This document shows, piece after piece, positions 27,981 to 37,637 of a stretch of DNA of 64,000 bases. The stretch lies in the NCBI RefSeq assembly GCF_014199325.1, contig NZ_JACIJJ010000003.1:62001-126000 (forward strand), given 5' to 3'. The notes beneath the pieces are model-generated. The model searched no databases, had not been told where the DNA came from, and saw only the letters and a list, made by a program, of their open reading frames with translations. The stretch is from Sphingomonas yantingensis (GTDB lineage Bacteria; Pseudomonadota; Alphaproteobacteria; Sphingomonadales; Sphingomonadaceae). Each line of letters opens with the position of its first letter. Within the stretch, counting starts at the first letter, position 1. A program made the position numbers and the translations under genes.

Positions 27981-29003
27981 ATGAACGCTCGCACCAACCG
28001 CCGCATCCTTCTCGCCGCCCGCCCCGATGGCGAACCGACCCCGGCGGACTTCACGATCGACACTGCCGAGGTGCCCGAGCCGGGCGAGGGACAGGTACTG
28101 CTCGAGATCCTCTACCTCTCGCTCGATCCCTATATGCGCGGGCGGATGAGCGCGGCCAAATCCTATGCCGCGCCGGTCGAGATCGGCGCGGTGATGGAGG
28201 GCGGGACGGTCGCCCGCGTCGTCACCTCGCGCCATCCCGATTTTGCCGAAGGCGATATCGTCCTCTCGCACTCGGGCTGGCAGAGCTACGCGCTGTCGGA
28301 CGGGACGGGGCTGCGCAAGCTCGATCCTGCGGCGGCGCCGGTCAGCACCGCGCTCGGCGTACTCGGCATGCCGGGCTTCACCGCCTATGCCGGCCTGCTG
28401 ACGATCGGCAAGCCGAAGCCCGGCGAAACCGTGGTCGTGGCCGCGGCCAGCGGCGCGGTCGGCTCGGCGGTCGGACAGATCGCGAAGATCAAGGGCGCGC
28501 GGGCGGTCGGCATCGCCGGCGGGCCGGAAAAATGCGCGTTCGTCCGCGACGAGCTCGGCTTCGACGCGGTCGTCGACCATCGCGCCCCCGACTTCGCCGA
28601 GCAGCTCAAGGCGGCGTGCCCGGACGGCATCGACGTCTATTTCGAGAATGTCGGCGGCGCGGTGTGGGAAGCGGTTTTCCCGCTCCTCAACCCCTATGCC
28701 CGCGTACCCGTCTGCGGCCTGATCGCGCACTACAACGAAAAGGCCGGGTCCAATACCGGCCGCGACCGCCTGCCCGGGACGATGCGCGACATCCTGACCA
28801 AGAGCCTGACGATCCGCGGCTTCATCCAGATCGAGTTCGCCGACCAGCGCCGCGACTTCTACCGTGAGGCGGCGCAGTGGATCGCCGAGGGCAGGCTCAA
28901 GTACAAGGAGGACGTGGTCGAGGGGCTGGAGAACGCCCCGAACGCGTTCATCGACCTGCTGCGCGGCCGCAATTTCGGCAAGCTCGTCGTCAAGGTCGCC
29001 TGA
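27981..29003 (+). CDS. NADP-dependent oxidoreductase, CurA/leukotriene B4 dehydrogenase type
   Basis: The 340-residue medium-chain reductase without zinc ligands begins at ATG 27981 (MNARTNRRILLAARPDGEP). The N-terminal domain has LSLDPYMRGRM; the cofactor fold has VVAAASGAVGSAVGQIAK and FENVGG. This group reduces conjugated double bonds of enones with NADPH; E. coli CurA (345 residues) is the nearest named type. The substrate here is unknown. The open frame reaches back to 27474, but that part is shadow of the preceding gene. Confidence 0.88.
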   Translation: MNARTNRRILLAARPDGEPTPADFTIDTAEVPEPGEGQVLLEILYLSLDPYMRGRMSAAKSYAAPVEIGAVMEGGTVARVVTSRHPDFAEGDIVLSHSGWQSYALSDGTGLRKLDPAAAPVSTALGVLGMPGFTAYAGLLTIGKPKPGETVVVAAASGAVGSAVGQIAKIKGARAVGIAGGPEKCAFVRDELGFDAVVDHRAPDFAEQLKAACPDGIDVYFENVGGAVWEAVFPLLNPYARVPVCGLIAHYNEKAGSNTGRDRLPGTMRDILTKSLTIRGFIQIEFADQRRDFYREAAQWIAEGRLKYKEDVVEGLENAPNAFIDLLRGRNFGKLVVKVA

Positions 29004-29017
29004 TCGCTGGGGTCCGG

Positions 29018-29107
<90 letters not shown>

Positions 29108-29201
29108 GCGTCGCCGGGGCGTTAGCGCCCTGCGGCGCATTTGTGCAAGGGGCGGCGATAAGGGGGTTCAGGCGAGGGCGCGACTGTGGCACATCGGCGC
29201 C

Positions 29202-30251
29202 ATGGCGGGTTCGGGTATCATGCGTAGGTGGAAAGCGGCGCTGCTGGGCGCCGTGATCGCGGTCGGCACGGCCGGCGGCGCGGCGGCACAGGACGATGCA
29301 GGGTTTCAGCCCTATCTGTTGCAGGTGCGCAGCCGCGCGCTGGCGGACGGGGTGAGCGCACGGACGCTCGATGCGGTGCTGCCGACGCTTACGGTCAATC
29401 CACGTGTCGTGGAACTCGATCGCGCCCAGCCCGGCGGCGTCAGCGGCCCGCCGAGCGCGGTGCTCAACTTCGCGCCCTATCGCGCCCGCCACGTCGATGC
29501 CGCGCGCATCAGCCGCGGGCAGCGCGCCTATGCGGCCAATCGCACGAAGCTGTCGCGGATCGAGGCGGAGACCGGCGTTCCCGAATCGATCATGGTCGCG
29601 ATCTGGGGGCACGAGACCAATTACGGCGCCTACACCGGCGACTTCGACCTTGCCCGGTCGCTGGCGACGCTCGCCTATGAGGGGCGCCGCCGCGCGCTGT
29701 TCGAGGGCGAGTTCATCGCGCTGCTCAAGATCCTCGATCGCGGCGTCCCGCGCGAACGGTTGAAGGGAAGCTGGGCGGGGGCGATGGGCTATCCGCAGTT
29801 CCTGCCGTCCATCTATCTGCGCCTCGCCCGCGACGGTGACGGCGATGGGAAGGCCGACATCTGGACGAACGAGGCCGACGCGCTTGCCTCGATCGGCAAT
29901 TACTTCGTCAACGCCGGTTGGCGGGCGGGGCAGCCCTGGGGCATCGCCGTCAACGTACCCGCCGGTTTCGACCGGGCGGGGATGACGACGCGCACGCTGT
30001 CGCCGCGATGCCCGCGGGTGTTCGAGCGGCACAGCCAGTGGCGGACGATGCGCGAATGGCGCGCAATGGGCATGGTGCCGCAGCGTGGTCGCTGGCCCGC
30101 CGACGACGTGCAGGCGACGCTGATCGAGCCTGACGGCCGCGGACAGACGGCCTATCTGCTGACCGGCAACTATCGCGTGATCCTCGATTACAACTGCTCC
30201 AATTTCTACGCGCTTTCGGTAGGACTGCTCGCCGATGCCGTCGCCAGCTGA
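29202..30251 (+). CDS. Lytic murein transglycosylase, MltB/SltB type (GH103)
   Basis: The protein is 349 residues from ATG 29202, or 343 from ATG 29220. The signal peptide ends near AAAQ. The catalytic glutamate is in IWGHETNYGAYTG. GAMGYPQFLPS, the DGDGDGKADIW stretch and ASIGNYFVNAGW are family marks. The C-terminal part has TGNYRVILDYNCSNFYALSVG. It cuts glycan strands to 1,6-anhydro ends in the periplasm. It overlaps the SPOR gene by 17 bases. Confidence 0.95.
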   Translation: MAGSGIMRRWKAALLGAVIAVGTAGGAAAQDDAGFQPYLLQVRSRALADGVSARTLDAVLPTLTVNPRVVELDRAQPGGVSGPPSAVLNFAPYRARHVDAARISRGQRAYAANRTKLSRIEAETGVPESIMVAIWGHETNYGAYTGDFDLARSLATLAYEGRRRALFEGEFIALLKILDRGVPRERLKGSWAGAMGYPQFLPSIYLRLARDGDGDGKADIWTNEADALASIGNYFVNAGWRAGQPWGIAVNVPAGFDRAGMTTRTLSPRCPRVFERHSQWRTMREWRAMGMVPQRGRWPADDVQATLIEPDGRGQTAYLLTGNYRVILDYNCSNFYALSVGLLADAVAS

Positions 30252-31080
30252 ACTTTTCGCCTTGATCCTCGCGGGTGCCGCGCCCGGTCAGGACGCCCCG
30301 CCGGTTGGGTCGGGGCCGAGCGCCGCGTCGAACGAGGGCGAGCGGTACGACGCGGTCGGCTATGCCGGCGCGGCCGAGATCGCGACCGGCGCGGCGCATG
30401 CTACCTTGCCGGTCGGCAGCTTCGTCGAAGTGACCTCGCTCGACACCGGCCGCACGGTGCTGCTGATGGTGAAGGATGCCACGCCCGCGCGCGCCGGTCA
30501 GCCCATCGCACTGTCGGTGGATGCGCTGACCCAACTGGGCGTCGAGGCGGGCGCGCCGGTGCGGGTCCGCGGCGCGCGGCCGTCACCGCCGGACGTCGCC
30601 GCCCTGCGCAATGGCCAACCCGCCACGGCGCGACTTGACGCGCCGCCCGTCCTGCTCGTCGGCCTGCGCAAGGAATTGCCCGCGCTCGGCGCCGCAAATA
30701 ATCCGCGACCAGCGCCGGCCGTAGCCAAGCCGCCTGCGCCGAAGCCCCTAGCGTCCAAGCCGAAGCCCGAACCCAAGGCCTTGCCCGAACGCGTTCCGAC
30801 CGCGCCGCCCAAGCCGAAACCCGTCGCCCAGCGTCCACCGGTCGCGGCCGCAAAGCCCAAACCGGCACCCGTTTCCGGCTGGGGCGTCCAGGTCGCCGCG
30901 TTGTCGAGCGAGGCGAACGCCCGCGCGCTGGCCGCGCAACTCGGCGGCCGGGTGAGCGCCGCGGGCATGCTCTATCGCGTCCAGCTCGGCCCCTTTGCCG
31001 ACCGCACCGCCGCCGAGGCCGCCCGCGCCGCCGCCGCGCGCCGCGGTCAGGCCGGCGCGGCGCTCGTCCGTATTCCCTGA
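30235..31080 (+). CDS. SPOR-domain protein with degenerate RlpA-like barrel
   Basis: The protein has 281 residues. The N-terminal part (about 40-120) resembles the double-psi barrel of RlpA: AAHATLPVGSFVEVTSLDTGR, then VKDATPARAGQ. A lysine/proline-rich linker (about 155-215) leads to a C-terminal SPOR domain (about 218-281, GWGVQVAALSSEANARAL). SPOR domains bind denuded glycan at the septum. RlpA is a lytic transglycosylase, but here the IIDLS aspartate is replaced, so activity is doubtful. Between mltB and dacA, all wall genes. Confidence 0.85.
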   Translation: MPSPAELFALILAGAAPGQDAPPVGSGPSAASNEGERYDAVGYAGAAEIATGAAHATLPVGSFVEVTSLDTGRTVLLMVKDATPARAGQPIALSVDALTQLGVEAGAPVRVRGARPSPPDVAALRNGQPATARLDAPPVLLVGLRKELPALGAANNPRPAPAVAKPPAPKPLASKPKPEPKALPERVPTAPPKPKPVAQRPPVAAAKPKPAPVSGWGVQVAALSSEANARALAAQLGGRVSAAGMLYRVQLGPFADRTAAEAARAAAARRGQAGAALVRIP

Positions 31081-31112
31081 TGTTCCTCAAGCCACCGGGT
31101 AATTTTCCACCG

Positions 31113-32279
31113 ATGAACCGCCTGCTTGCCCTTTCGCCGCTCGTCCTTCTCGCCGCCGCGCCCGCCGCCGCGCAGCGCCCGCCGTTCGACACGCCGGCGC
31201 CCGTTGCCTATCTGGAGGACCTGTCCTCCGGCGCGGTGCTCTATGCCAAGGATGCCGACCGCCGAATGCCGCCGGCGTCGATGGCGAAGATGATGACGGT
31301 CTACGTCCTTTTTGACATGATCAAGCGCGGCGAGGTGAAGCTCGACCAGAAGCTGACCGTCCGCCCCGAAACCTGGGCGAAGTGGCACGGGCCGAAGGCC
31401 GGCTCGACGATGTTCCTGTCGCCGAACGAGCAGGTGACGGTCGAGAACCTGCTCTACGGCGTCGTCGTGCTGTCGGGCAACGACGCCTGCGTCGTGCTGG
31501 CGGAAGGCGTGGCGGGCACCGAGGAGGCGTTCGTCAACCTGATGAACCAGCGCGCCAAGGCGATCGGCCTCTCCAACAGCCAGTTCGGCACGTCGAACGG
31601 CTGGCCCGATGAGGGGCGCACGATGGTTACCGCCCGCGACCTCGCCCATCTCGCCAAGGCGACGATCCAGAACTACCCGGACCTCTACAAGAAGTTCTAC
31701 AGCCGACAGGATTTCACCTGGGGCCAGACGATGGGCGGCAACGCCATCACCCAGGCGAACCGCGACCCGCTGCTCGGCCGCGTCGCCGGCGCCGACGGGC
31801 TGAAGACTGGCCACACCGAAGAGGCGGGCTACGGCTTCACCGGTTCTGCCGAGCAAAATGGCCGCCGCCTGGTGATGGTCGTGGCGGGCCTCAACAGCTT
31901 CAACCAGCGCATTAGCGAATCCGTGCGCTTCATGCAGTGGGGCTTCAACGCCTGGAAGGCGAAGCCCGTCGTGAAGCAGGGCAAGCGCGTCGAGACCGCC
32001 GACGTCCAGCTCGGCAATGCCGCGACCGTCGGCCTCGTCGCACCACGCGACCTCAACGTCACCGTGCCCGCCGGCAGCAACGCAGCGATGACCGCGAAGG
32101 TCGTCTATCAGGGGCCGCTCAAGGCACCGATCAAACAGGGCCAGCACATCGCCGACCTTGTCATCACCAGCGCCGATGTCGGCGAGCAGCGCCTGCCGCT
32201 CGTCGCCGAAAGCGCGGTCGAGGAAGCCGGCTTCTTCGGCCGCGTCTGGGCCGGGCTGATGGGGCTGTTCGGCGCTTGA
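31113..32279 (+). CDS. dacA: D-alanyl-D-alanine carboxypeptidase (PBP5/6 type)
   Basis: The protein has 388 residues from ATG 31113, chosen because it gives a clean signal peptide (MNRLLALSPLVLLAAAPAAAQ). An ATG at 31080 overlaps the previous stop and adds 11 residues. Active-site motifs are SMAK (Ser about 56), the SGN triad in VLSGNDA and KTGH. The C-terminal PBP5-associated domain and a short amphipathic end (FFGRVWAGLMGLFG) fit membrane attachment. It removes terminal D-Ala from wall pentapeptides. Its stop overlaps the tmk start (TTGA). Confidence 0.95.
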   Translation: MNRLLALSPLVLLAAAPAAAQRPPFDTPAPVAYLEDLSSGAVLYAKDADRRMPPASMAKMMTVYVLFDMIKRGEVKLDQKLTVRPETWAKWHGPKAGSTMFLSPNEQVTVENLLYGVVVLSGNDACVVLAEGVAGTEEAFVNLMNQRAKAIGLSNSQFGTSNGWPDEGRTMVTARDLAHLAKATIQNYPDLYKKFYSRQDFTWGQTMGGNAITQANRDPLLGRVAGADGLKTGHTEEAGYGFTGSAEQNGRRLVMVVAGLNSFNQRISESVRFMQWGFNAWKAKPVVKQGKRVETADVQLGNAATVGLVAPRDLNVTVPAGSNAAMTAKVVYQGPLKAPIKQGQHIADLVITSADVGEQRLPLVAESAVEEAGFFGRVWAGLMGLFGA

Positions 32280-32902
32280 GCCCAGGGCGGTTCATCACGC
32301 TCGAGGGCGGGGAGGGCGCGGGCAAGTCGACACAGGCCCGCGCGCTCGCCGCCGCACTCGAAGCGCGCGGGCTCCACGTGCTCGTCACCCGGGAACCGGG
32401 CGGCAGCGACGGGGCGGAGGCGATCCGCGAATTGCTGATGCAGGGCGATGTCGGGCGCTGGAGCCCGCATGCCGAGACGCTGCTGTTCGCCGCCGCGCGC
32501 GCCGACCATGTCGAGAAGCGCATCCGGCCCGCAATCGGCGCGGGGCATTGGGTGATCTGCGACCGTTATGTCGATTCGACGCGCGCCTATCAGGGGGCGC
32601 AGGGCATCGACGATGCCGCGATCCTCGCGCTCCACGGCTTCGGCTCGCGCGGGTTGATGCCCGATCGGACGTTCCTGCTCGAACTGCCGCCCGAGGAGGG
32701 CGCGGCGCGTGCGGCGGGGCGGGGTGCCGCAGCCAATGATCGATTCGAGATGCGCGGCACCGGCTTTCACGCCGCCGTGGCCGAGGGCTTCGCGCGCATC
32801 GCCGCCGCCGAGCCTGACCGCGTGCGCCGCATCGACGCCGCCGCTGCACCGGAGCAAGTCACTGCCGCGCTGATCGAGGCGCTCGCCGACCTGCTGCCAT
32901 GA
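32276..32902 (+). CDS. tmk: Thymidylate kinase
   Basis: The protein has 208 residues from a TTG at 32276 in the TTGA overlap with dacA. P-loop LEGGEGAGKSTQ, then TREPGG, and CDRYVDSTRAYQG are the family motifs. The open frame extends far upstream inside dacA, which is shadow. It phosphorylates dTMP for DNA synthesis. Shares ATGA with holB, the usual partner. Confidence 0.97.
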   Translation: MSPGRFITLEGGEGAGKSTQARALAAALEARGLHVLVTREPGGSDGAEAIRELLMQGDVGRWSPHAETLLFAAARADHVEKRIRPAIGAGHWVICDRYVDSTRAYQGAQGIDDAAILALHGFGSRGLMPDRTFLLELPPEEGAARAAGRGAAANDRFEMRGTGFHAAVAEGFARIAAAEPDRVRRIDAAAAPEQVTAALIEALADLLP

Positions 32903-33876
32903 CGTCGCTCATCGGCAACGACGCACCGCGCGCCGCCTTTGCCGCGGCGATCGGGGGCGAGGCGATCCACCATGCCTGGTTGATCGCCGGCCCGGAAGGC
33001 GTGGGGAAGGGCCGCTTCGCGCGCGAGTGCGCGGCGCTGCTCCTCGCCCGCGCACTCGACCCATCGGTGCCGCCGACCGGGCCGCTGTCGCCCGAGCACC
33101 GCGTCGCGCGGCTGCTGGCGAGCGGCGCGCATCCCGATTACCGCGAGCTCGTACGCCTGCCCAAAGATGTCGCCAAGCCGGATGACGGTCTGAAGCGCAG
33201 CATCACCATCGATCAGGTTCGCACGCTGCAACCGATGTTCGCGACCAAGCCCGCCCTGTCCCCGCGGCGCGTCGTCCTGATCGACGCGATCGACGATCTG
33301 GAGCGGAGCGGCGCCAACGCGCTGCTCAAGAACCTGGAGGAGCCGCCCGCAGGGACGATCTTCCTCCTCGTCAGTCATTCGCCGGGTCGCCTGCTTCCCA
33401 CCATCCGCTCGCGCTGCCGCTCGCTGCGCTTCTCGGCGCTGGCCGACGATCAGGTAGCGCGCGTGCTTCGTGCCGAGGAGCCCGACCTGCCGGAGGCGGA
33501 GGTGGCCGCGCTGGTGCGGGCAGGGGCCGGTTCGCCCGGCCGCGCGCTCGCCTTTGCCGGGCTCGACATGGCGGCGATCGAGCGCGATCTGGCCGAGATC
33601 GCCGCGACCGGGGATCGCGACAATGCCGTGCGCGGACGCCTTGCCAAGGCATTGTCGGGCAAGGGGGCGGCCGAACGCTTCGCCGCATTCCTAGAGCGCG
33701 TGCCTGCGTTCATCGCCGAACAGGCGCGCCTTGCTTCGGGCGAACGCCTGCGCACCGCGCTCGACGCGCATGACGCGGCCCGATCGGTGGGCGGGATCGC
33801 GGTTGCCCTGACGCAGGATGCCGCAGGCACCGTATTCGAACTCTGTGGGATCGTCGCGCGTCTCGCCCCGCGCTGA
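32899..33876 (+). CDS. holB: DNA polymerase III subunit delta'
   Basis: The protein has 325 residues. The AAA+ N-terminal domain has AWLIAGPEGVGKGRFA, followed by RVVLIDAIDDLERSGANALLKNLEEPP and SHSPGRLLPTIRSRC. The usual zinc-binding cysteines of the clamp-loader subunit are not evident. It belongs to the clamp loader complex. Coupled to tmk by ATGA. Confidence 0.94.
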   Translation: MTSLIGNDAPRAAFAAAIGGEAIHHAWLIAGPEGVGKGRFARECAALLLARALDPSVPPTGPLSPEHRVARLLASGAHPDYRELVRLPKDVAKPDDGLKRSITIDQVRTLQPMFATKPALSPRRVVLIDAIDDLERSGANALLKNLEEPPAGTIFLLVSHSPGRLLPTIRSRCRSLRFSALADDQVARVLRAEEPDLPEAEVAALVRAGAGSPGRALAFAGLDMAAIERDLAEIAATGDRDNAVRGRLAKALSGKGAAERFAAFLERVPAFIAEQARLASGERLRTALDAHDAARSVGGIAVALTQDAAGTVFELCGIVARLAPR

Positions 33877-33914
33877 CGCTTGCCGCTCTGCGGGACGCGC
33901 CCTAGAGCGGGGCA

Positions 33915-35471
33915 ATGTCCGAGCCCTTCTACATCACCACCGCGATCCATTATCCCAACGGCCGCCCGCATATCGGCCACGCGTATGAGATGATCGCCGC
34001 CGACGCGATCGCCCGCTTCCAACGGCAGGCGGGCCGCGACGTCCGCTTCCAGACGGGCACCGACGAGCACGGGCTCAAAATGGCGCAGACCGCGCGCGAC
34101 CGCGGCATCACCGCGCGCGAACTGGCAGACGAGATGTCCGCCTATTTCAGCGAGATGGCGGGCCGTCTTAACATCAGCCACGATCGTTTCATCCGCACCG
34201 TCGAGGCCGATCACTACCGCGCCAGCCAGGCGATCTGGGAAGCGATGAAGGCATCCGGCGACCTCTATCTCGACCGCTACGAGGGCTGGTATTCGGTCCG
34301 CGACGAGGCGTTCTACGAGGAAAAGGAACTGACCGACGGGGAGGGCGGCCAGCGCCTGTCGCCGCAGGGTACGCCCGTCGAATGGACGGCGGAGGAGACG
34401 TGGTTCTTCCGCCTGTCGAAATATCAGCAGCCGCTCCTCGACTTCTACGCCGCCAATCCCGGCTTCATCCGCCCCGAAACCCGCCGCAACGAAGTGCTGC
34501 GCTTCGTCGAGGGGGGGCTGACCGACCTGTCGGTATCGCGCACCAGCTTCGACTGGGGCGTGCCGGTGCCGGACAGCCCGGGGCATGTCATGTACGTCTG
34601 GGTCGACGCGCTGACCAACTATCTGACCGGCGCGGGATATCCAGACGGCGGCGATCTGTGGCGCTACTGGCCCGCCGACTTGCACGTCATCGGCAAGGAT
34701 ATCGTCCGCTTTCACGCGGTTTACTGGCCGGCTTTCCTGATGTCCGCGAACCTGCCGCTGCCGCGCGAGGTGTTCGGGCACGGCTTCGTCCTGAACAAGG
34801 GCGAGAAGATGTCGAAGTCGCTGGGCAACGTCGCCGACCCGCTGGCGCTGGCGGATGCGTTCGGCGTCGATGCGCTCCGCTACTTCCTGCTGCGAGACAT
34901 CAGTTGGGGGCAGGACGGCAGTTACAGCCCGCGCGCGATCGCGACGCGTGCCAATGCCGACCTGTCCAACAGCTTCGGCAATCTTGCCCAGCGCACGCTG
35001 AGTTTCATCGCCAAGAACCTCGACGGCGCGCTGCCCCAGGCCGGTCGCGGTGACGAGGCCGACGCGGCGCTGCTGGCGACGGTCGCCGACGCCAATGCCG
35101 AGTTCGTCCGCCTGTTCGCCGATCAGTCGATCACCCCGGCGCTGGAGGGGTGGATGCGCGGCGTCTTCGCCTGCAACCAGTATATCGACGTGCAGGCCCC
35201 CTGGTCGCTGCGCAAGACCGATCCCGAGCGTATGCACGCGGTGCTCGGCACGCTGGTCCGCGCGATCCGGCTGCTCGCGATCACGATCCTGCCCGTCGTC
35301 CCGGCCGCCGCCGGTGCGATGCTTGACCAATTGGGCGCCGACGAACGCGATCATGCCGCGCTCGCCGACGAGGGCTGGTACGCGCGAAAGGCCGGGGAGG
35401 GCTTTCGCATCGTGGCCCCGACCCCCATCTTCCCGCGTCTGGACGTGCCAGAGGAGGAAGCGGCGGCATGA
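33915..35471 (+). CDS. metG: Methionine-tRNA ligase
   Basis: The protein has 518 residues. The HIGH motif lies in YPNGRPHIGHAYE and KMSKS in NKGEKMSKSLGNV. It is the short class without the C-terminal tRNA-binding (EMAP) domain, ending just after the anticodon domain. No Cys4 zinc knot is visible, as in the zinc-free MetRS form. Its stop shares ATGA with tatD. Confidence 0.97.
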   Translation: MSEPFYITTAIHYPNGRPHIGHAYEMIAADAIARFQRQAGRDVRFQTGTDEHGLKMAQTARDRGITARELADEMSAYFSEMAGRLNISHDRFIRTVEADHYRASQAIWEAMKASGDLYLDRYEGWYSVRDEAFYEEKELTDGEGGQRLSPQGTPVEWTAEETWFFRLSKYQQPLLDFYAANPGFIRPETRRNEVLRFVEGGLTDLSVSRTSFDWGVPVPDSPGHVMYVWVDALTNYLTGAGYPDGGDLWRYWPADLHVIGKDIVRFHAVYWPAFLMSANLPLPREVFGHGFVLNKGEKMSKSLGNVADPLALADAFGVDALRYFLLRDISWGQDGSYSPRAIATRANADLSNSFGNLAQRTLSFIAKNLDGALPQAGRGDEADAALLATVADANAEFVRLFADQSITPALEGWMRGVFACNQYIDVQAPWSLRKTDPERMHAVLGTLVRAIRLLAITILPVVPAAAGAMLDQLGADERDHAALADEGWYARKAGEGFRIVAPTPIFPRLDVPEEEAAA

Positions 35472-36247
35472 CGCTGGCCGACAGTCATTGTCACCTGAAT
35501 TACAAGGGCTTGGTCGAGGAACAGCAGAGCGTCCTTGAACGCGCGCGCGCGCGCGGCGTGACCGCGATGCTCAACATCTCGACGCGCGAACGCGAATGGG
35601 GTGACGTGATCGCGGTTGCCGAGCGCGAGCCCGACGTCTGGGCCAGCGTCGGCATCCACCCGCATGAGGCGGACGCGCACCCCGATGTGGATGCGGGCAA
35701 GCTGGTCGCCGCCGCGGCGCACCCCCGCGTCGTCGGGCTCGGTGAATGCGGCCTCGACTATTACTACGATCACAGCGACCGTGCGGCCCAGGCGGCGAGC
35801 TTTCGCGCCCACTGCGCCGCCGCCCGCGAAACCGGCCTGCCGATCATCGTCCACACCCGCGATGCCGAGGACGACACCGCGGCGTTGCTCGAAGAGGAAC
35901 TGGGGAAGGGGGCCTTTCCCGGTGTCATCCACTGCTTTACCGGCACCGGGCCGTTCGCCGACCGGATGATCGACCTGGGTTTCTACATCTCGATCTCCGG
36001 CATCGTGACGTTCAAGAGCGCCCGCGATCTTCAGGAAACCGCCGCGCGGCTCCCGATCGAGCGATTGCTGATCGAGACCGACGCGCCGTTCCTCGCGCCC
36101 GTGCCGCATCGGGGCAAGTCGGGTGAGCCGGGCTTCGTCGCCGATACCTGCGCGTTTCTCGCGAACCTTCGCGGGACCACGCCTGAGGCAATGGGCGCCG
36201 CGACCGCCGCGAACTTTCACACACTCTTTCAAAAGACGCGCGCATGA
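35468..36247 (+). CDS. TatD-family metal-dependent hydrolase
   Basis: The protein has 259 residues of TIM-barrel type. Metal ligands are seen in ADSHCHLNY, SVGIHPHEAD, GECGLDYYY and IHCFTG, with ETDAPFLAPVPHRGK near 205. Family members act as 3'-5' nucleases (TatD, YcfH) in nucleic acid quality control. Coupled by ATGA on both sides, to metG and to the MBL-fold gene. Confidence 0.93.
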   Translation: MTLADSHCHLNYKGLVEEQQSVLERARARGVTAMLNISTREREWGDVIAVAEREPDVWASVGIHPHEADAHPDVDAGKLVAAAAHPRVVGLGECGLDYYYDHSDRAAQAASFRAHCAAARETGLPIIVHTRDAEDDTAALLEEELGKGAFPGVIHCFTGTGPFADRMIDLGFYISISGIVTFKSARDLQETAARLPIERLLIETDAPFLAPVPHRGKSGEPGFVADTCAFLANLRGTTPEAMGAATAANFHTLFQKTRA

Positions 36248-37008
36248 AGCTGACGTTGCTGGGGTGCGGGACGTCGTCGGGCGTGCCGCGGATCGGCAAC
36301 GACTGGGGCGCCTGCGATCCCGCCGAACCGCGCAACCGGCGGACGCGTTGCTCGGCGCTGGTCGAAAGCGGCGACACTCGCATCCTGATCGACACCGGTC
36401 CGGATATGCGCGAACAGCTCAACGCCGCGAATGTCGGGCGGGTGGATGCCGTGATCTGGACCCACGATCATGCGGATCACACGCATGGCATCGACGACCT
36501 GCGCCAACTCGCCCATGCGCTCGACCGCCCCGTGCCCGGTTACGCGCGCCCCGCGACCGCCGCGGTGCTGGCGTCACGCTTCACCTATGTGTTCGAGGGC
36601 GGAGGCGGCTATCGCCCGGTCGCGACACTCAGCGCGCTGCCAGCCGAGATGACGATCGACGGCTTGGCGATCGAGGTCGTCGATCAGCCGCACGGCGAGA
36701 TCACCAGTGCGGGGCTGAGCTTCGCGCAGGATGGTAAACGTATCGTTTATTCGACGGACTTTCATGATCTTACCGTTGACATGGCAGATGCGTTTTCAGG
36801 TTGCGATATTTGGATTCTCGATGCGCTGCGGCGTCATCCGCATCCGTCGCATAACCATCTCTCGCTCGCGCTTTCGCATATCGAACGCGTCGGACCGCGC
36901 CGCGCGGTGCTGATCCACATGGACAGTTCGATGGATTACCGGACGCTCGATGCCGAGCTGCCGGCTGGCGTCGAACTCGGCTATGATGGCATGGTGCTCG
37001 TACCATGA
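36244..37008 (+). CDS. MBL-fold metallohydrolase, PhnP-like
   Basis: The protein has 254 residues. It opens with LTLLGCGTSSGVPRIG, has CDPAEPRNRRTRCSALV, and the metallo-beta-lactamase signature WTHDHADHTHGIDDLR. YSTDFHDLT supplies further ligands. This subgroup (PhnP, also near RNase Z) cleaves cyclic phosphodiesters; the true substrate is not known. The stretch 36725-36860 is a little less GC-rich than its surroundings. Confidence 0.88.
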   Translation: MKLTLLGCGTSSGVPRIGNDWGACDPAEPRNRRTRCSALVESGDTRILIDTGPDMREQLNAANVGRVDAVIWTHDHADHTHGIDDLRQLAHALDRPVPGYARPATAAVLASRFTYVFEGGGGYRPVATLSALPAEMTIDGLAIEVVDQPHGEITSAGLSFAQDGKRIVYSTDFHDLTVDMADAFSGCDIWILDALRRHPHPSHNHLSLALSHIERVGPRRAVLIHMDSSMDYRTLDAELPAGVELGYDGMVLVP

Positions 37009-37595
37009 GCGGCGACACGTCGGTCGAGCTGCTCTGGGGCGTCGGCGCCTTGATCCTCGTGCTCAGCGCATTGAGCGCGCGCCGTGTTTCCGCGCGCGTG
37101 ATCGTCCGCAATCTGCTCGGCTGGGCGGCGATCGCGGGCGTATTGTTCGTCCTGTTCGCCAACCGTGACGGCCTGATCCTGCTTGCCGAGCGCGCGGGGC
37201 TGACCGGACAGCAGGTGTCGGGTGATACGGTGCGGATCCGCCAGTCGCCGGACGGGCATTTCTACGCCGATGTTCGCATCAACGGCACGCGCCAGCAGAT
37301 GCTGATCGACAGCGGCGCGACGATCACGGCCTTGTCCGAGGATGCGGCGCGTGCCGCCGGGATCACGGACGAGGCGGACTTTCCGGTAATGCTCGCCACC
37401 GCAAACGGACCGGTCCAGGCGCGTCGAGGCGTCGCCCAGACATTCGCGATCGGCGGCCTCGAAACACGCGACCTGTCGGTCGTCATCTCGCCAAGTTTCG
37501 GCGACATGAGCGTAGTCGGCATGAACTTCCTGTCGCGACTGGGTAGTTGGCGGGTCGAGGGCAGCACGCTGATCCTCGAGCCGAAACACGGCTGA
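37005..37595 (+). CDS. Membrane-anchored retropepsin-like aspartic protease
   Basis: The protein has 196 residues. Two hydrophobic segments (about 8-24 and 31-50) precede a single-lobe aspartic protease domain with MLIDSGATITALSED (active Asp in DSGAT) and VGMNFLSRLGSWRVEG. One lobe means it must dimerise, as retroviral proteases do. Conserved in alphaproteobacteria; substrates unknown. Coupled by ATGA to the MBL gene. Confidence 0.88.
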   Translation: MSGDTSVELLWGVGALILVLSALSARRVSARVIVRNLLGWAAIAGVLFVLFANRDGLILLAERAGLTGQQVSGDTVRIRQSPDGHFYADVRINGTRQQMLIDSGATITALSEDAARAAGITDEADFPVMLATANGPVQARRGVAQTFAIGGLETRDLSVVISPSFGDMSVVGMNFLSRLGSWRVEGSTLILEPKHG

Positions 37596-37637
37596 CATTT
37601 ACATAATGTGCATTATCGAACGTTTGGAGTTGTCCTG

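Noticed and set aside
27350..28063. 237-codon minus frame opposite the 27526-27900 gene
   Set aside because: Arg/Ser/Ala-rich shadow that also spans the start of the CurA-like gene; the plus frame has better codon bias and a ribosome site.
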